Origin: a virus
IMG/VR virus record: IMGVR_UViG_3300028610_000426
Coordinates: 19,101 to 83,100 of that record
DNA length: 64,000 bases
Strand: one strand, 5' to 3'
Shown here in pieces: positions 38,403-46,831 of this stretch. Below the pieces are notes generated by a model. The model did no database searches, had not been told where the DNA came from, and saw only the letters and a program-made list of their open reading frames with translations. Made by a program: the position numbers and the translations under genes. How positions within the stretch are numbered: position 1 is the stretch's first letter; every line of letters begins with the position of its first letter.

Positions 38403-39494
38403 ATGGTAAAAAGTCTCACTTCCCAGTTGGCTAAAATTTCTTCATTTGACGTTGGGGGTATGGGCGCAGAAGGGTTGGATATTCCATATTACATTCCCTC
38501 TTCTATTCTCGGTCTCAACGCACTTATCACGGCCGATATTTATAAAGGATTCCCGGCCACACTCATTACTCAAATATCAGGACCACCCGGTTGCGGCAAG
38601 ACTCGTATCGCCGTGGATGCCGCACAGAACTGTCAAGCTATAGGTGGTGAGGTTTTTTGGATTGACACAGAACGTGCCATGACCCAAGAAGGTCTCATGT
38701 CTGACAAACTTGATCCAGAACGGATGTTTGTTGGGGTTTGTAATGTGGCTGAAGAGGTTACTATTGAGCTTCGAAACATGTTAGGAGCAGTCAAAAAAAT
38801 GCGAGATGGGGGTGATAATACCCCATTGCTTGTTGTGGTGGATTCCATTGGGAACCTCATGTCCATGTTGGAAGTTTCCCAGATTGAGGGTGGAGAAATT
38901 AAGGCTGATCCCGGCCGAAGGGCACAGGCTATCAAACAGATATTCCGGGCCTCTATTACTCCAGTATTGGCCGCCAAGGTTGTTATGATCGTCATCAACC
39001 ATGAATACACCGCCATTGGTGAAGGTAAGTTCGCCGCCAACAAGCAGTCCGGTGGTCACGGCACTGTCTATCTGTCTAGCATCACCATCTCTATGACTAA
39101 GGCTCAAGAGAAAGAAGATACTCTTATTGTGGGCGCTAATATGAAAATGCAGACCACAAAGAATAGACTGGCCAGAGAACGTCAGAAGATGAACGCCCGG
39201 TTATTCTTCGACACTGGGTTCAACCCTTACGTGGGGCTCCTACCCTATGCGATTGAGGCCGGGGCTATTGTTAAGAAGGATAAGAAATTCATTGTTCCAC
39301 ATATTGATGCCAAGAAAACTTTCTGGGAGAAGAGCTTATATAGAGAAGAAGTTTTCACGCCAGAGTTATTGAAAGAGATAGCGCCGGTCGTGACCAAGTT
39401 CTTCGCCTATGGGTCAGAGGAAATCTCTTCAGCCGCTGTTGAAATGGAACAAGAGGCGCTGGAGACAGAGGTATTGGGGGATGAAGATAATTAA
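38403..39494 (+). CDS. uvsX: RecA-like recombinase (T4 UvsX-like)
   Basis: This 363-aa ATPase should form filaments on single-stranded DNA and drive strand exchange, recombination-dependent replication and repair. Walker A is G-P-P-G-C-G-K-T (60-67), followed by V-F-W-I-D-T-E-R (the RecA catalytic Glu region, about 83-90). Walker B is L-V-V-V-D-S-I (about 138-144). A loop K-Q-S-G-G-H-G (about 209-215) matches the DNA-binding L2 region. The C-terminus is acidic. T4 UvsX has 391 aa. ATG 38403 follows GGTGGAGG; ATG 38379 overlaps that site. Confidence 0.9.
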   Translation: MVKSLTSQLAKISSFDVGGMGAEGLDIPYYIPSSILGLNALITADIYKGFPATLITQISGPPGCGKTRIAVDAAQNCQAIGGEVFWIDTERAMTQEGLMSDKLDPERMFVGVCNVAEEVTIELRNMLGAVKKMRDGGDNTPLLVVVDSIGNLMSMLEVSQIEGGEIKADPGRRAQAIKQIFRASITPVLAAKVVMIVINHEYTAIGEGKFAANKQSGGHGTVYLSSITISMTKAQEKEDTLIVGANMKMQTTKNRLARERQKMNARLFFDTGFNPYVGLLPYAIEAGAIVKKDKKFIVPHIDAKKTFWEKSLYREEVFTPELLKEIAPVVTKFFAYGSEEISSAAVEMEQEALETEVLGDEDN

Positions 39495-39934
39495 TGGCTA
39501 TAAGAGTAAGGTTATTGAAAGGAAGATGGGTAGCTTTCTGTGCGGCCGTTACTGACCCAGAACCCAAAGATTTATATGTTGACGATGCTCAGGATCATGC
39601 ATTAAGGCGTAAATATATCGCTGATTATTTGAGAGAAGGGTTAATATCAAAAACTGATTATAAAAAGGATACAAAGATGAAGAGTAAACAAAACTCCGGA
39701 TATCAACCAGAAGGAGAGGATATATTGAACCCAGTTCCTCCGCATGGAGAATCTATTTTAAAACCTCCCATGCATACCATCAATTATGGACGGGGGATTA
39801 GGTTGGAAATTTCTCTGGATATCCTGAAAACGATACTTGCTTCCAAATCTATTCCCCAGTCACAATTAGAAGCTTTGGTGGAAAAGTCTGTTAAGATAGC
39901 AGACCTCCTGATTGAAAAGGTGGGGGTGACATGA
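39494..39934 (+). CDS. conserved small-domain protein with C-terminal extension
   Basis: This 146-aa protein starts with M-A-I-R-V-R-L-L-K-G-R-W-V-A-F-C and D-L-Y-V-D-D-A-Q-D-H-A-L-R-R-K (about 26-40), which I recall as a roughly 60-aa stand-alone phage protein. Here a Pro-rich linker adds a second helical part. An internal ATG at 39676 could start it separately. Confidence 0.65.
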   Translation: MAIRVRLLKGRWVAFCAAVTDPEPKDLYVDDAQDHALRRKYIADYLREGLISKTDYKKDTKMKSKQNSGYQPEGEDILNPVPPHGESILKPPMHTINYGRGIRLEISLDILKTILASKSIPQSQLEALVEKSVKIADLLIEKVGVT

Positions 39935-40446
39935 GACTAATTGTAGGATTGATTAATTTATTAGTGGTTGTGATCATCGTTGTTTTATTAGGGGTGGCGT
40001 ACACCGAAACTACTCAATCCAATGAGCAAAACAAAAACCCGGCACCCGCTGAATCTGAGATAATCCATTCGTCTCTGAGCGGAGTGGTAAGTGATACTAT
40101 AGATCAATGGTCTTCTGATGAAGGAGATGAGGTCGCATATTTAAACACTCTTGGTAATAATAAGAATTGGGTTGTTACCAACGAATATCCCAACATTGTA
40201 GCTTTTACCGGATCACTCTATAACCTTGGAACCACTTATGGTTATGCCAAGGAGTTATATTTCCAAGGTGAGACAGACGGTAGCTGGTTGAAAATTGACC
40301 TTGACACGTGGGAAATAACCATCTCTAAAGAACTTGATATGGACGCCGCTTCCTTGATGTTCATCCGGGGAGTGCAATATTACGCTGAGGACCGGATAGA
40401 GTATCTGGAACGAATTCTTAATCAAAAAGGGATACCTTATGAGTGA
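39931..40446 (+). CDS. membrane-anchored extracytoplasmic protein
   Basis: This 171-aa protein has an N-terminal hydrophobic helix (residues 3-24), a low-complexity Asn/Pro/Ala linker, and a globular domain with aromatic residues. The helix could be an uncleaved anchor or signal peptide. Function unknown. Confidence 0.65.
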   Translation: MRLIVGLINLLVVVIIVVLLGVAYTETTQSNEQNKNPAPAESEIIHSSLSGVVSDTIDQWSSDEGDEVAYLNTLGNNKNWVVTNEYPNIVAFTGSLYNLGTTYGYAKELYFQGETDGSWLKIDLDTWEITISKELDMDAASLMFIRGVQYYAEDRIEYLERILNQKGIPYE

Positions 40447-41158
40447 TGAAAAAAGCATTGAACGTTTCCGAACCATTCTCAACAATGAGGGGTACACAGA
40501 CTGGACCATCAAATTGATTGGTGACGGTGGTCTCTGTATCCATAAAACGAAAGAGATATGGCTTGGGGAAGATTGCCGTTATGACCTCCCGATGTTCCTT
40601 CATGAGATGGCTCATATAAAAGTCCCCAACCATGAAGGGAGTTTCGTTGACCATTTCACATATCTGATCCGGAAGTATATGTCTGATGCTCCCATCATGT
40701 GGAATGTTTATTCCATGACCGGGAAGATTACAAGTCCCGGTTGGACGTTTCAAATCTGTAAATACTGTGGCCGGGAACAGAGATTGGATTTCTACGCCGA
40801 AAATAACATTTGGGAGCGGGTAGCCGGACCAGAACTTTGTGGTAAGGTTTTGTGTCTGGAGTGTTTTCTATTACTAGCGGATTCAAAAGGCATTTCTTTA
40901 ACTAAAGAAGATGTATGGCCTATATGCATCATATCCAAATCGGGGTGGAGTTGGGATATGAGGGGTGGTTTCGAAACTGGGGCATTGCGGTGTGATGATG
41001 ACGGTCATTGGTATGTGATGCCACTAAATAGAACCACTCTTTTCAGCGAATTGTTATCTAAAAGAGATTGGAAACGGTTCGGTGATGAATTCGAACAGTA
41101 CAGAATAGATGGTGGTCCACAACACGCACCTGTTCTTTTACAAAAGAGGTTGGAGTAA
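40439..41158 (+). CDS. HExxH metallopeptidase-like protein with zinc ribbon
   Basis: This 239-aa protein has F-L-H-E-M-A-H (about 53-59), the HExxH zinc-protease motif, with H-E-G-S-F near residue 64, as in SprT/WLM-like peptidases. A second Cys set, C-K-Y-C-G-R (about 107) and C-L-E-C (about 138), forms a zinc ribbon. It may cleave DNA-bound or host proteins. Starts with ATG 40439, overlapping the previous gene by eight bases. Confidence 0.65.
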   Translation: MSDEKSIERFRTILNNEGYTDWTIKLIGDGGLCIHKTKEIWLGEDCRYDLPMFLHEMAHIKVPNHEGSFVDHFTYLIRKYMSDAPIMWNVYSMTGKITSPGWTFQICKYCGREQRLDFYAENNIWERVAGPELCGKVLCLECFLLLADSKGISLTKEDVWPICIISKSGWSWDMRGGFETGALRCDDDGHWYVMPLNRTTLFSELLSKRDWKRFGDEFEQYRIDGGPQHAPVLLQKRLE

Positions 41159-41162
41159 GTTT

Positions 41163-41411
41163 ATGACCGATTTAAAGGCTGAATTAGAAAAAGAGTATAC
41201 CATCTTTATAGAATATTCTAATGGGGATCATTCTGAGTTTATGGTTAATTACACTAACGCTCGGAATATTGTGACCGTTCTTAAAGAAGGTGATCCACCC
41301 CCGGTTATCTCTTTTGTTGATTTGAATGAAGAGGATATTTTTCCCTTTACAAACAAGATCGATATCATTAGAATACAGGAAATGAGGGAAGAAGAGATGG
41401 AGAATTTATAA
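41163..41411 (+). CDS. hypothetical protein
   Basis: This 82-aa protein was not recognised. ATG 41163 follows GGAGTAAG. The stop overlaps the ligase start (TAATG). It is acidic at its C-terminus. Confidence 0.65.
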   Translation: MTDLKAELEKEYTIFIEYSNGDHSEFMVNYTNARNIVTVLKEGDPPPVISFVDLNEEDIFPFTNKIDIIRIQEMREEEMENL

Positions 41412-43258
41412 TGAGCAAGAAACGGTTAATTGAACAAGCTAACGAAGCCTACTATGAGGATGATACTCCTGTCCTGACGGATGAGGAATTTGATCTTCTG
41501 GCAGAGTCCGGGTTGGAACGTGCTGAAGGACATACGTTCAGGAAGAAAGTCAAACACACCATCCCCATGGGCTCCCTGTCCAAGATCAAGACCTTTGAAG
41601 ATTTCAAAGCGTGGGTACATAAATACCCGGACGCCAAGTTTATCGTCACCCCCAAAATTGACGGAAATTCAATCGCCGTTACCTACATTGATGGTCATCT
41701 GAAGACGGCTGTTACACGTGGGGATGGCATCCATGGGAATGATTGTACAGACAAGGTGAAAGCATCCGGGAATATTCTTCACCGTTTACGCAAACCTGTC
41801 AACTTGACTGTTCGGTGTGAGGCTGTCATTCCCAAAGAGAATCAAGCCTACTTTGAAAAGAATATCCGGAACGTTGCATCCGGCCTCTTGAATTCTAAGG
41901 AGGTCTCTCAGGGGGTCAACCTCCTGAAGTTCATGGTCTTCGATTCCGCTCTGTTGGATGATGAGAAAATTTATCAACCCACAAATTGGATGCTTCACCA
42001 AGAGGAAATACAGGATCATGGTTTCTACTGGATAAAACCTTACATGCTTATAGGTAATGCCAAAACCATGTATGAGAATGTGGAGAGTTGGTTCAAAAGC
42101 TGGGATACATCATTCCCTTACTTTATTGACGGGGTTGTGGTGGAGGCTCTGGATGAAAATGGCAACCATCTGGAGAAGGAAGGTAAACATCCGGCTCATA
42201 TGATCGCCGTGAAGTTCCAGAGACCGCCTGTAAGGGCAATAATTGATAAAGTGGAGTGGACGTTGGGGATGCATAACAAATTAGCTCCTGTGCTTGTCCT
42301 AGAGACTCCTGTGACCATTGATGGAACATCTGTCCAGCGTATATCAGCCAGCAACTACGGAATCATGTGTGCGGCTGGATTGTGGCCGGGTGCTGAAGTG
42401 GGAGTGATTAAGTCTGGGGACATTATTCCCTACATCGCTGAGGTTTACCAAAGAAGCGTTCATGAAAACATCGTGGTGTGTCCGGAGTGTAAAAGACAGG
42501 CTGAAATTGATGATCGTCGGATAGATTTGATATGTCCTTATAATGATTGTCAGGGGAAGGAAATTATTAAACTCCAGACAGTGTTTCGGGTGCTGGACAT
42601 TGACGGCATTTCTGACAAGACCATTGAGAATTTATACCGTGAGGGGTTTCAAACACTGGAGCTTATCTTTAAAGCCTTTCCATATGAGCTTGCACGGTTA
42701 GAGGGGTGGGGGGAAAAGAGCGCTGAGGTGTTCTTGAATTCTCTTCGGGGTGTGTCTATGACAGAGGCCCAGATAATTGCGGCCACCGGTATCAAAGGTA
42801 TTGCTTTGAAACAGGCAGAAAAGTTGATGTATGCTTATGGGTCTTTGGAAGACCTAGTGCGGGATGTACGCACTATGGGCGGCCTTAAGATTATTGATGG
42901 TTTCGGAGACATCCTCTCCAAACAAGTGGTGGATAATATGCGAATTATTATGGAGATGGCCATACAAGTGGTTTTGTCTGGCATCTCCATTAAAGTCGTT
43001 ATTGACATGCCTCTTGTTCCTGTCTGTGTTACCGGCCCTCATCCAACTATGGGACGTAAGGAGTTTTCCCGTTTCCTAGAGGGACATGGATACAAGATGG
43101 TGTCCAGCGTTACAAAGGAATGTAAGATCGTCTTGACGGCGGACACTACCAGCAACTCTGGTAAGATGAAGAAGGCCAAGGCTAGAGAGGACGTGGAGAT
43201 CATGTTGTATGAGGACTTCGAAGACTGGTTATTGGTCAATCAGGTGAAGGACCGATAG
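41411..43258 (+). CDS. ligA: NAD-dependent DNA ligase (LigA)
   Basis: This 615-aa enzyme seals nicks using NAD rather than the ATP used by T4 ligase. The adenylation motif is K-I-D-G with Lys82. The zinc finger has C-P-E-C and C-P-Y-N-D-C (about 357-380), followed by helix-hairpin-helix repeats. The C-terminal roughly 80 residues form a BRCT-like domain (V-C-V-T-G, about 538). It is shorter than bacterial LigA (about 670 aa), mainly in the N-terminal Ia domain, which is only about 50 residues. Because Ia binds the NMN part of NAD, this shortening is worth noting. Confidence 0.93.
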   Translation: MSKKRLIEQANEAYYEDDTPVLTDEEFDLLAESGLERAEGHTFRKKVKHTIPMGSLSKIKTFEDFKAWVHKYPDAKFIVTPKIDGNSIAVTYIDGHLKTAVTRGDGIHGNDCTDKVKASGNILHRLRKPVNLTVRCEAVIPKENQAYFEKNIRNVASGLLNSKEVSQGVNLLKFMVFDSALLDDEKIYQPTNWMLHQEEIQDHGFYWIKPYMLIGNAKTMYENVESWFKSWDTSFPYFIDGVVVEALDENGNHLEKEGKHPAHMIAVKFQRPPVRAIIDKVEWTLGMHNKLAPVLVLETPVTIDGTSVQRISASNYGIMCAAGLWPGAEVGVIKSGDIIPYIAEVYQRSVHENIVVCPECKRQAEIDDRRIDLICPYNDCQGKEIIKLQTVFRVLDIDGISDKTIENLYREGFQTLELIFKAFPYELARLEGWGEKSAEVFLNSLRGVSMTEAQIIAATGIKGIALKQAEKLMYAYGSLEDLVRDVRTMGGLKIIDGFGDILSKQVVDNMRIIMEMAIQVVLSGISIKVVIDMPLVPVCVTGPHPTMGRKEFSRFLEGHGYKMVSSVTKECKIVLTADTTSNSGKMKKAKAREDVEIMLYEDFEDWLLVNQVKDR

Positions 43259-43267
43259 GGGGATATC

Positions 43268-43558
43268 ATGACAGAGAAAATTCACGTTCTTGATGTACCA
43301 ATGGAAGGACAATTTGAAGGAGAAACAATCCGGGATTATCTCCGGGAACTGTTCTTGACTCTTTGGGATGAAGGAGAAGGTTTCTCTGGTAAGCGCCCAT
43401 TCGGAAACAGTGGGTGGGAGTATGATTTGTATATCCCTCTAGTCAGACATGGCTTCATTAAAGGCACTATCGATAAAGAGTACGATGATGTCTCAGTGGG
43501 GGACAAAAAGGAAGCGCATAACTTTGTGCGTAAAATAATCGAAGGAGTATTCGTATGA
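43268..43558 (+). CDS. conserved small phage protein
   Basis: This 96-aa protein has I-R-D-Y-L-R-E-L-F-L-T-L-W-x-E-x-E-x-F-S-G-K-R-P-F (about 21-45), a layout I recall from other phage genomes. No function known. Followed by an ATGA overlap. Confidence 0.7.
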   Translation: MTEKIHVLDVPMEGQFEGETIRDYLRELFLTLWDEGEGFSGKRPFGNSGWEYDLYIPLVRHGFIKGTIDKEYDDVSVGDKKEAHNFVRKIIEGVFV

Positions 43559-43992
43559 CAGATAAAGAGATGGCGGAATATATAGGAATTCGTAAAGAGA
43601 GTATGGGAACGTGGGAACGTATTCCGAAGAATATCAAGGTTCTTATTCGTAGTCTCATCCTGAACAAAAAGTCTATGGAGGAAGACCTTGCGGCCGTTCT
43701 CGGCAAAACCTCTAAAAGTCATTTGTTTTTGATGAACTTCGGAGTCGCCGGAAAAAATACTCCCATCCCGGCTGATACCTCTATCCGCTTCCTGCTTAAC
43801 CCAGAGACAGACGCATACCTTGAGGTTAAGTCCAATGGTGAAGGGGTTGAGCTTCGGTCCAGCAAGAAAATATTCATATCTCCCCGGACAGCGAATATCG
43901 CTGATATCAGGGTGGCTATGGGCCTTGGGTTCGATGGAACTCAACAAAAGAAAAAGAGGGGTGGACGGCCACGGGCGGCGGCCAACGCATGA
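43555..43992 (+). CDS. putative DNA-binding protein
   Basis: This 145-aa protein starts with a helix-turn-helix-like E-M-A-E-Y-I-G-I-R-K-E-S-M-G-T-W (about 4-19). It ends in K-K-K-R-G-G-R-P-R, which resembles an AT-hook. The middle is beta-rich. Role unknown. Confidence 0.62.
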   Translation: MTDKEMAEYIGIRKESMGTWERIPKNIKVLIRSLILNKKSMEEDLAAVLGKTSKSHLFLMNFGVAGKNTPIPADTSIRFLLNPETDAYLEVKSNGEGVELRSSKKIFISPRTANIADIRVAMGLGFDGTQQKKKRGGRPRAAANA

Positions 43993-44213
43993 TTAAAAGA
44001 TGTTTTCTTAAACATAAGTGGAAGAAATGGATTCCGCTTTATGGTAATCGCCTTTACATTACTCGGATGATACGGCACTGTACCAACTGTCCGTATGTTC
44101 AGGTGAAACGGTTGGAGGAATACTGGGTTACCTCTACATACCCCAATAGGATATCAGGGATGACAGGAAAGGTTGTTAAAATTCCTCCTGTTTTAAGAGG
44201 ATCACCAAAATGA
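43989..44213 (+). CDS. small basic protein
   Basis: This 74-aa protein has Cys at 5, 31 and 34 (C-T-N-C) and many basic residues, suggesting a metal site. ATGA overlaps on both sides. Confidence 0.62.
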   Translation: MIKRCFLKHKWKKWIPLYGNRLYITRMIRHCTNCPYVQVKRLEEYWVTSTYPNRISGMTGKVVKIPPVLRGSPK

Positions 44214-44443
44214 ATACTGTGTTCTGTTTATATTACGAAGGCTATGAGGGTGACTTCCTAATACAAATATTCTCTACCTCTGAGAAGGCGATGACGTATG
44301 TTACGAAGAAGAGATTGTCTAAGAAAGATCATCGTTTGGATGAAGTGGAAGTTGATTCAGATATGCATTGTAGAACGTGGTGGCCGACCTATTACAAGGA
44401 TGATATGTCTGGCCAGCCGGAGCCTTGGCCTAACCAAATTTAA
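44210..44443 (+). CDS. hypothetical protein
   Basis: This 77-aa protein begins with a beta strand (V-F-C-L-Y-Y-E-G), then F-S-T-S-E-K-A near residue 22 and an acidic strand. I recall a similar layout in small phage proteins that follow an 'I-F-S-T-x-E-x-A' pattern. It is the last plus-strand gene before the convergent late block, with only 14 bases between. Confidence 0.65.
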   Translation: MNTVFCLYYEGYEGDFLIQIFSTSEKAMTYVTKKRLSKKDHRLDEVEVDSDMHCRTWWPTYYKDDMSGQPEPWPNQI

Positions 44444-44457
44444 TCGAACAGTTTTTA

Positions 44458-44679
44458 TTACATTCCGCCGGAACCAGACCCACTTAAATAAGCATCACCG
44501 TCTTTCATTGCTTTCGACAATACGCTGGTCGGTATTTTTCCACCACCACTAAGAACGGTGTTGGCTCCCTGTTTGCCGGTAATTTTATAACGTGCGGGTT
44601 TTACACCATTGATTTCTTTTTTAAGAATAATGTAAGACCCTGCGGTAAATTCGTTGAGTAACACATCTTCAAATTTCAT
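44458..44679 (-). CDS. tagged small protein (candidate capsid-packaged)
   Basis: This 73-aa protein starts Met-Lys-Phe-Glu-Asp-Val-Leu-Leu-Asn-Glu-Phe, with L-N-E as a likely prohead-protease site. The rest is beta-like with a G-S-G-S-G-G end. AAGGGGGT precedes the start. It is the last gene of the minus-strand late operon. Confidence 0.7.
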   Translation of the reverse strand: MKFEDVLLNEFTAGSYIILKKEINGVKPARYKITGKQGANTVLSGGGKIPTSVLSKAMKDGDAYLSGSGSGGM

Positions 44680-44692
44680 CTATAACCCCCTT

Positions 44693-45211
44693 CTATGATA
44701 CGTAGGCAATGACTTCAAATGTTCCGGAGTCCATCTTATGCCATGTCATCACGAACTGAGTATTGGTGAATGGGGTGAAGAATTTCACGCCTTTATAGTT
44801 AGTCTCTGTTTCTGTCGGGGCCAGAGGAACCAACATTTTCCCACTCTTGCCAGTGACGAATCCCTCCCACTCTGTGCTGTCTTCCTGTAGGATAACCAGC
44901 CCCACCCCATGAAGAGCTTTGATAATTTCTTTAATAGGAACGTTCGGGAAGTATGTTTGCTCCAGAGCCTTTTCCAGTGCCCGGTTACCCTTTTTCTTTA
45001 AGGCGCTTTTGATAGGGGTTTGGGTCATGGTTTCGATGGCGTTGGTGGCGTCAGACGGGGACATTTCTCGTAAAGATTTACCGTACCGTATGACTGCGGC
45101 CTTGTCCAGTATTTCCTGATACACCCAGTCCTGAACCCGTGCTAAACGCTTGGGAGGAACGTAAGGCATATGCCACCGTGTAGCTTCTGTGTAGAGTTTT
45201 CCAAAACTCAT
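44693..45211 (-). CDS. tagged protein (candidate capsid-packaged)
   Basis: This 172-aa protein starts Met-Ser-Phe-Gly-Lys-Leu-Tyr-Thr-Glu-Ala with Y-T-E-A as the site. The body is a basic helical part followed by a beta-rich part. TAATG couples it to the upstream gene. Unknown function. Confidence 0.7.
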   Translation of the reverse strand: MSFGKLYTEATRWHMPYVPPKRLARVQDWVYQEILDKAAVIRYGKSLREMSPSDATNAIETMTQTPIKSALKKKGNRALEKALEQTYFPNVPIKEIIKALHGVGLVILQEDSTEWEGFVTGKSGKMLVPLAPTETETNYKGVKFFTPFTNTQFVMTWHKMDSGTFEVIAYVS

Positions 45212-45495
45212 TAGTGCCTTCCCACCCAGCCAATGGCCAACTCACCAATAATCTTCTCCGGCTTCTCAGCGTTCTTTTTGTTGACAATAGCAATCTTTCC
45301 GCCCTTATAAGTGAGTAACCAGACAGGGGGTGCGGGGGGTTCTGTGTTAAGAAAGTAATCTTTACTCTCTTTGAACCCAAGAGATTTCAACGCCTCCCCA
45401 ACGTCCATGAATTTCTTTCCAGTCACGGCACGGGCTATCTTATCAATAATTTCCCAACCAGATGATTTTTCTGTTAGGGTGTTTTTGAATTTCAT
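45211..45495 (-). CDS. tagged protein (candidate capsid-packaged)
   Basis: This 94-aa protein starts Met-Lys-Phe-Lys-Asn-Thr-Leu-Thr-Glu-Lys-Ser with L-T-E as the site. The start is set by AGGAGAC; an in-frame ATG at 45594 has no binding site. The body has P-P-A-P-P-V-W-L-L and a short beta domain. Its tag shares K-N-T-L-x-E-K-S with the 45886 gene, suggesting duplication of the tag. Confidence 0.7.
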   Translation of the reverse strand: MKFKNTLTEKSSGWEIIDKIARAVTGKKFMDVGEALKSLGFKESKDYFLNTEPPAPPVWLLTYKGGKIAIVNKKNAEKPEKIIGELAIGWVGRH

Positions 45496-45553
45496 TGGCG
45501 TCTCCTGCAAGCCCATAGATGAATTTTGTACATGAGGTCCGTTAACCATTCCA

Positions 45554-45886
45554 TTAATATGCCCCGTGAAATTTTTTATACTGAACCGGGTCAAGGTCTT
45601 CTTTTACTTTGGTAAAAAATGTTTCCCGTACTATGGCACAATACTTGCTAAGTTCTGGGGGCATATACCCCTCAATGTCAGCAATGTCAGCAATGTTTTT
45701 GAAAATCCGCTCGTAATTGGTGTATAGTCTGTAGCTAACATCTATCCATCCGGATTGGGTAGTTACTCTCATCAACCGGGCTCCTTCTATAAGAGCTTCA
45801 GTGTGATGGTTGATATCAGTAAGTTCTGCAATTTCCTTTACTGTTTTGTTAAAATAAGCAGACTTTTCAATCAATGTATTCTTCAT
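45554..45886 (-). CDS. tagged protein (candidate capsid-packaged)
   Basis: This 110-aa helical protein starts Met-Lys-Asn-Thr-Leu-Ile-Glu-Lys-Ser with L-I-E as the site. AAGGAGG lies five to six bases upstream of ATG 45886. Unlike its neighbours it has its own sigma70-like promoter at 45945-45917. Confidence 0.7.
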   Translation of the reverse strand: MKNTLIEKSAYFNKTVKEIAELTDINHHTEALIEGARLMRVTTQSGWIDVSYRLYTNYERIFKNIADIADIEGYMPPELSKYCAIVRETFFTKVKEDLDPVQYKKFHGAY

Positions 45887-45916
45887 GACTACCTCCTTGG
45901 TTATCATCTCAAATTC

Positions 45917-45945
45917 ACTATAACCATTTATTAGGAGGTTGTCAA
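45917..45945 (-). promoter_or_regulatory. sigma70-like promoter inside the late operon
   Basis: On the minus strand, TTGACA (45945-45940) and TATAGT (45922-45917) are 17 bases apart with the GGTTATAGTGAA context of the early family. It would transcribe the genes from 45886 leftwards early in infection. Confidence 0.72.
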
Positions 45946-45948
45946 GAA

Positions 45949-46251
45949 TTATAGTTTTACTTGACCCGTCTTGTAAGCGTTCCACACAGCATCATAATAC
46001 ATCTTTAAATGTCCTTGTTTGGATGAGGCAGTGTTGTTCAGTCCTTCCAGAGCGCCAAGAATGGCCTCCTGTTGTTTAGGGGATACAAGGGCTCCAAAAA
46101 TATCTTGGAAAATATCTGTGATATCCCTCATGGCATCAAAGGCATCATAATTCCCTCGGTTCTTGAGATACCATGACAGATATTCCCCCAGTTTTTTCTT
46201 CAAGAGGGATGGACCGCTGACGATTTCGTTCAGGACTTTTTCGAATTTCAT
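45949..46251 (-). CDS. tagged protein (candidate capsid-packaged)
   Basis: This 100-aa helical protein starts Met-Lys-Phe-Glu-Lys-Val-Leu-Asn-Glu-Ile with L-N-E as the site. AAGGAG precedes the ATG. No domain recognised. Confidence 0.7.
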   Translation of the reverse strand: MKFEKVLNEIVSGPSLLKKKLGEYLSWYLKNRGNYDAFDAMRDITDIFQDIFGALVSPKQQEAILGALEGLNNTASSKQGHLKMYYDAVWNAYKTGQVKL

Positions 46252-46253
46252 GG

Positions 46254-46547
46254 CTACTCCTTGTTATCACCCTTATCATCACCGCCGCCGGAAACAGCAT
46301 TGGCTACAGAGGTGAAAGCATCGGAAAGCTTGTCCATGAATTTGGTGGCCAGAGGATCATCACTGGCGGCCAACCCCTTGAGAAGTTGTACGCCTTTCAT
46401 CTGCTCTTTATTGTCACCCTTGAAATCGGTATCGCTGAGGCTTTTGATAACGCCCTTTATATCAACCGCTTCTTCGATAATCTTTTCCTTGGCACCCTTT
46501 TCATTCGCCTCAGTAATAAGATTTTGGATATCTTTTACGCTCCGCAT
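46254..46547 (-). CDS. tagged protein (candidate capsid-packaged)
   Basis: This 97-aa protein starts Met-Arg-Ser-Val-Lys-Asp-Ile-Gln-Asn-Leu-Ile-Thr-Glu-Ala-Asn with I-T-E-A as the site, the best match to a T4 gp21 cleavage sequence. The body is acidic and ends in a Gly/Asp/Lys-rich tail. Confidence 0.68.
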   Translation of the reverse strand: MRSVKDIQNLITEANEKGAKEKIIEEAVDIKGVIKSLSDTDFKGDNKEQMKGVQLLKGLAASDDPLATKFMDKLSDAFTSVANAVSGGGDDKGDNKE

Positions 46548-46558
46548 AACTGTCTCCC

Positions 46559-46831
46559 TTATTTGTTAATCAGTTTACTGATAGAATCTTCCAATTCTTT
46601 TACAGCAAATTTTACATCCCCATCTTCTGTTAATGCTGTATAATAATCACCGGATTGTTTTACTGGAGATTTTTTCATTCCTCTCAGGATGGATATAAGT
46701 TTCCCGTTTTTCCATACTCCCTTATATTGTTTCCCGTCCAGAATAATGGAGCCTTTACCTTTACCTTTGGAATAAGAGGAAATCTTAACAGAAACCACAA
46801 CCTCTGTTATATATTCTTGGAATCTCTTCAT
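46559..46831 (-). CDS. tagged basic beta protein (candidate capsid-packaged)
   Basis: This 90-aa protein starts Met-Lys-Arg-Phe-Gln-Glu-Tyr-Ile-Thr-Glu-Val with I-T-E as the site. The body has a K-G-K-G-K-G run and short beta strands, so it could bind DNA. ATGA overlap with the upstream gene. Confidence 0.7.
   Translation of the reverse strand: MKRFQEYITEVVVSVKISSYSKGKGKGSIILDGKQYKGVWKNGKLISILRGMKKSPVKQSGDYYTALTEDGDVKFAVKELEDSISKLINK

Noticed and set aside
44444-44457. Bidirectional terminator between the convergent operons
   Set aside because: Only 14 bases separate the two stop codons and I cannot form a convincing hairpin there.
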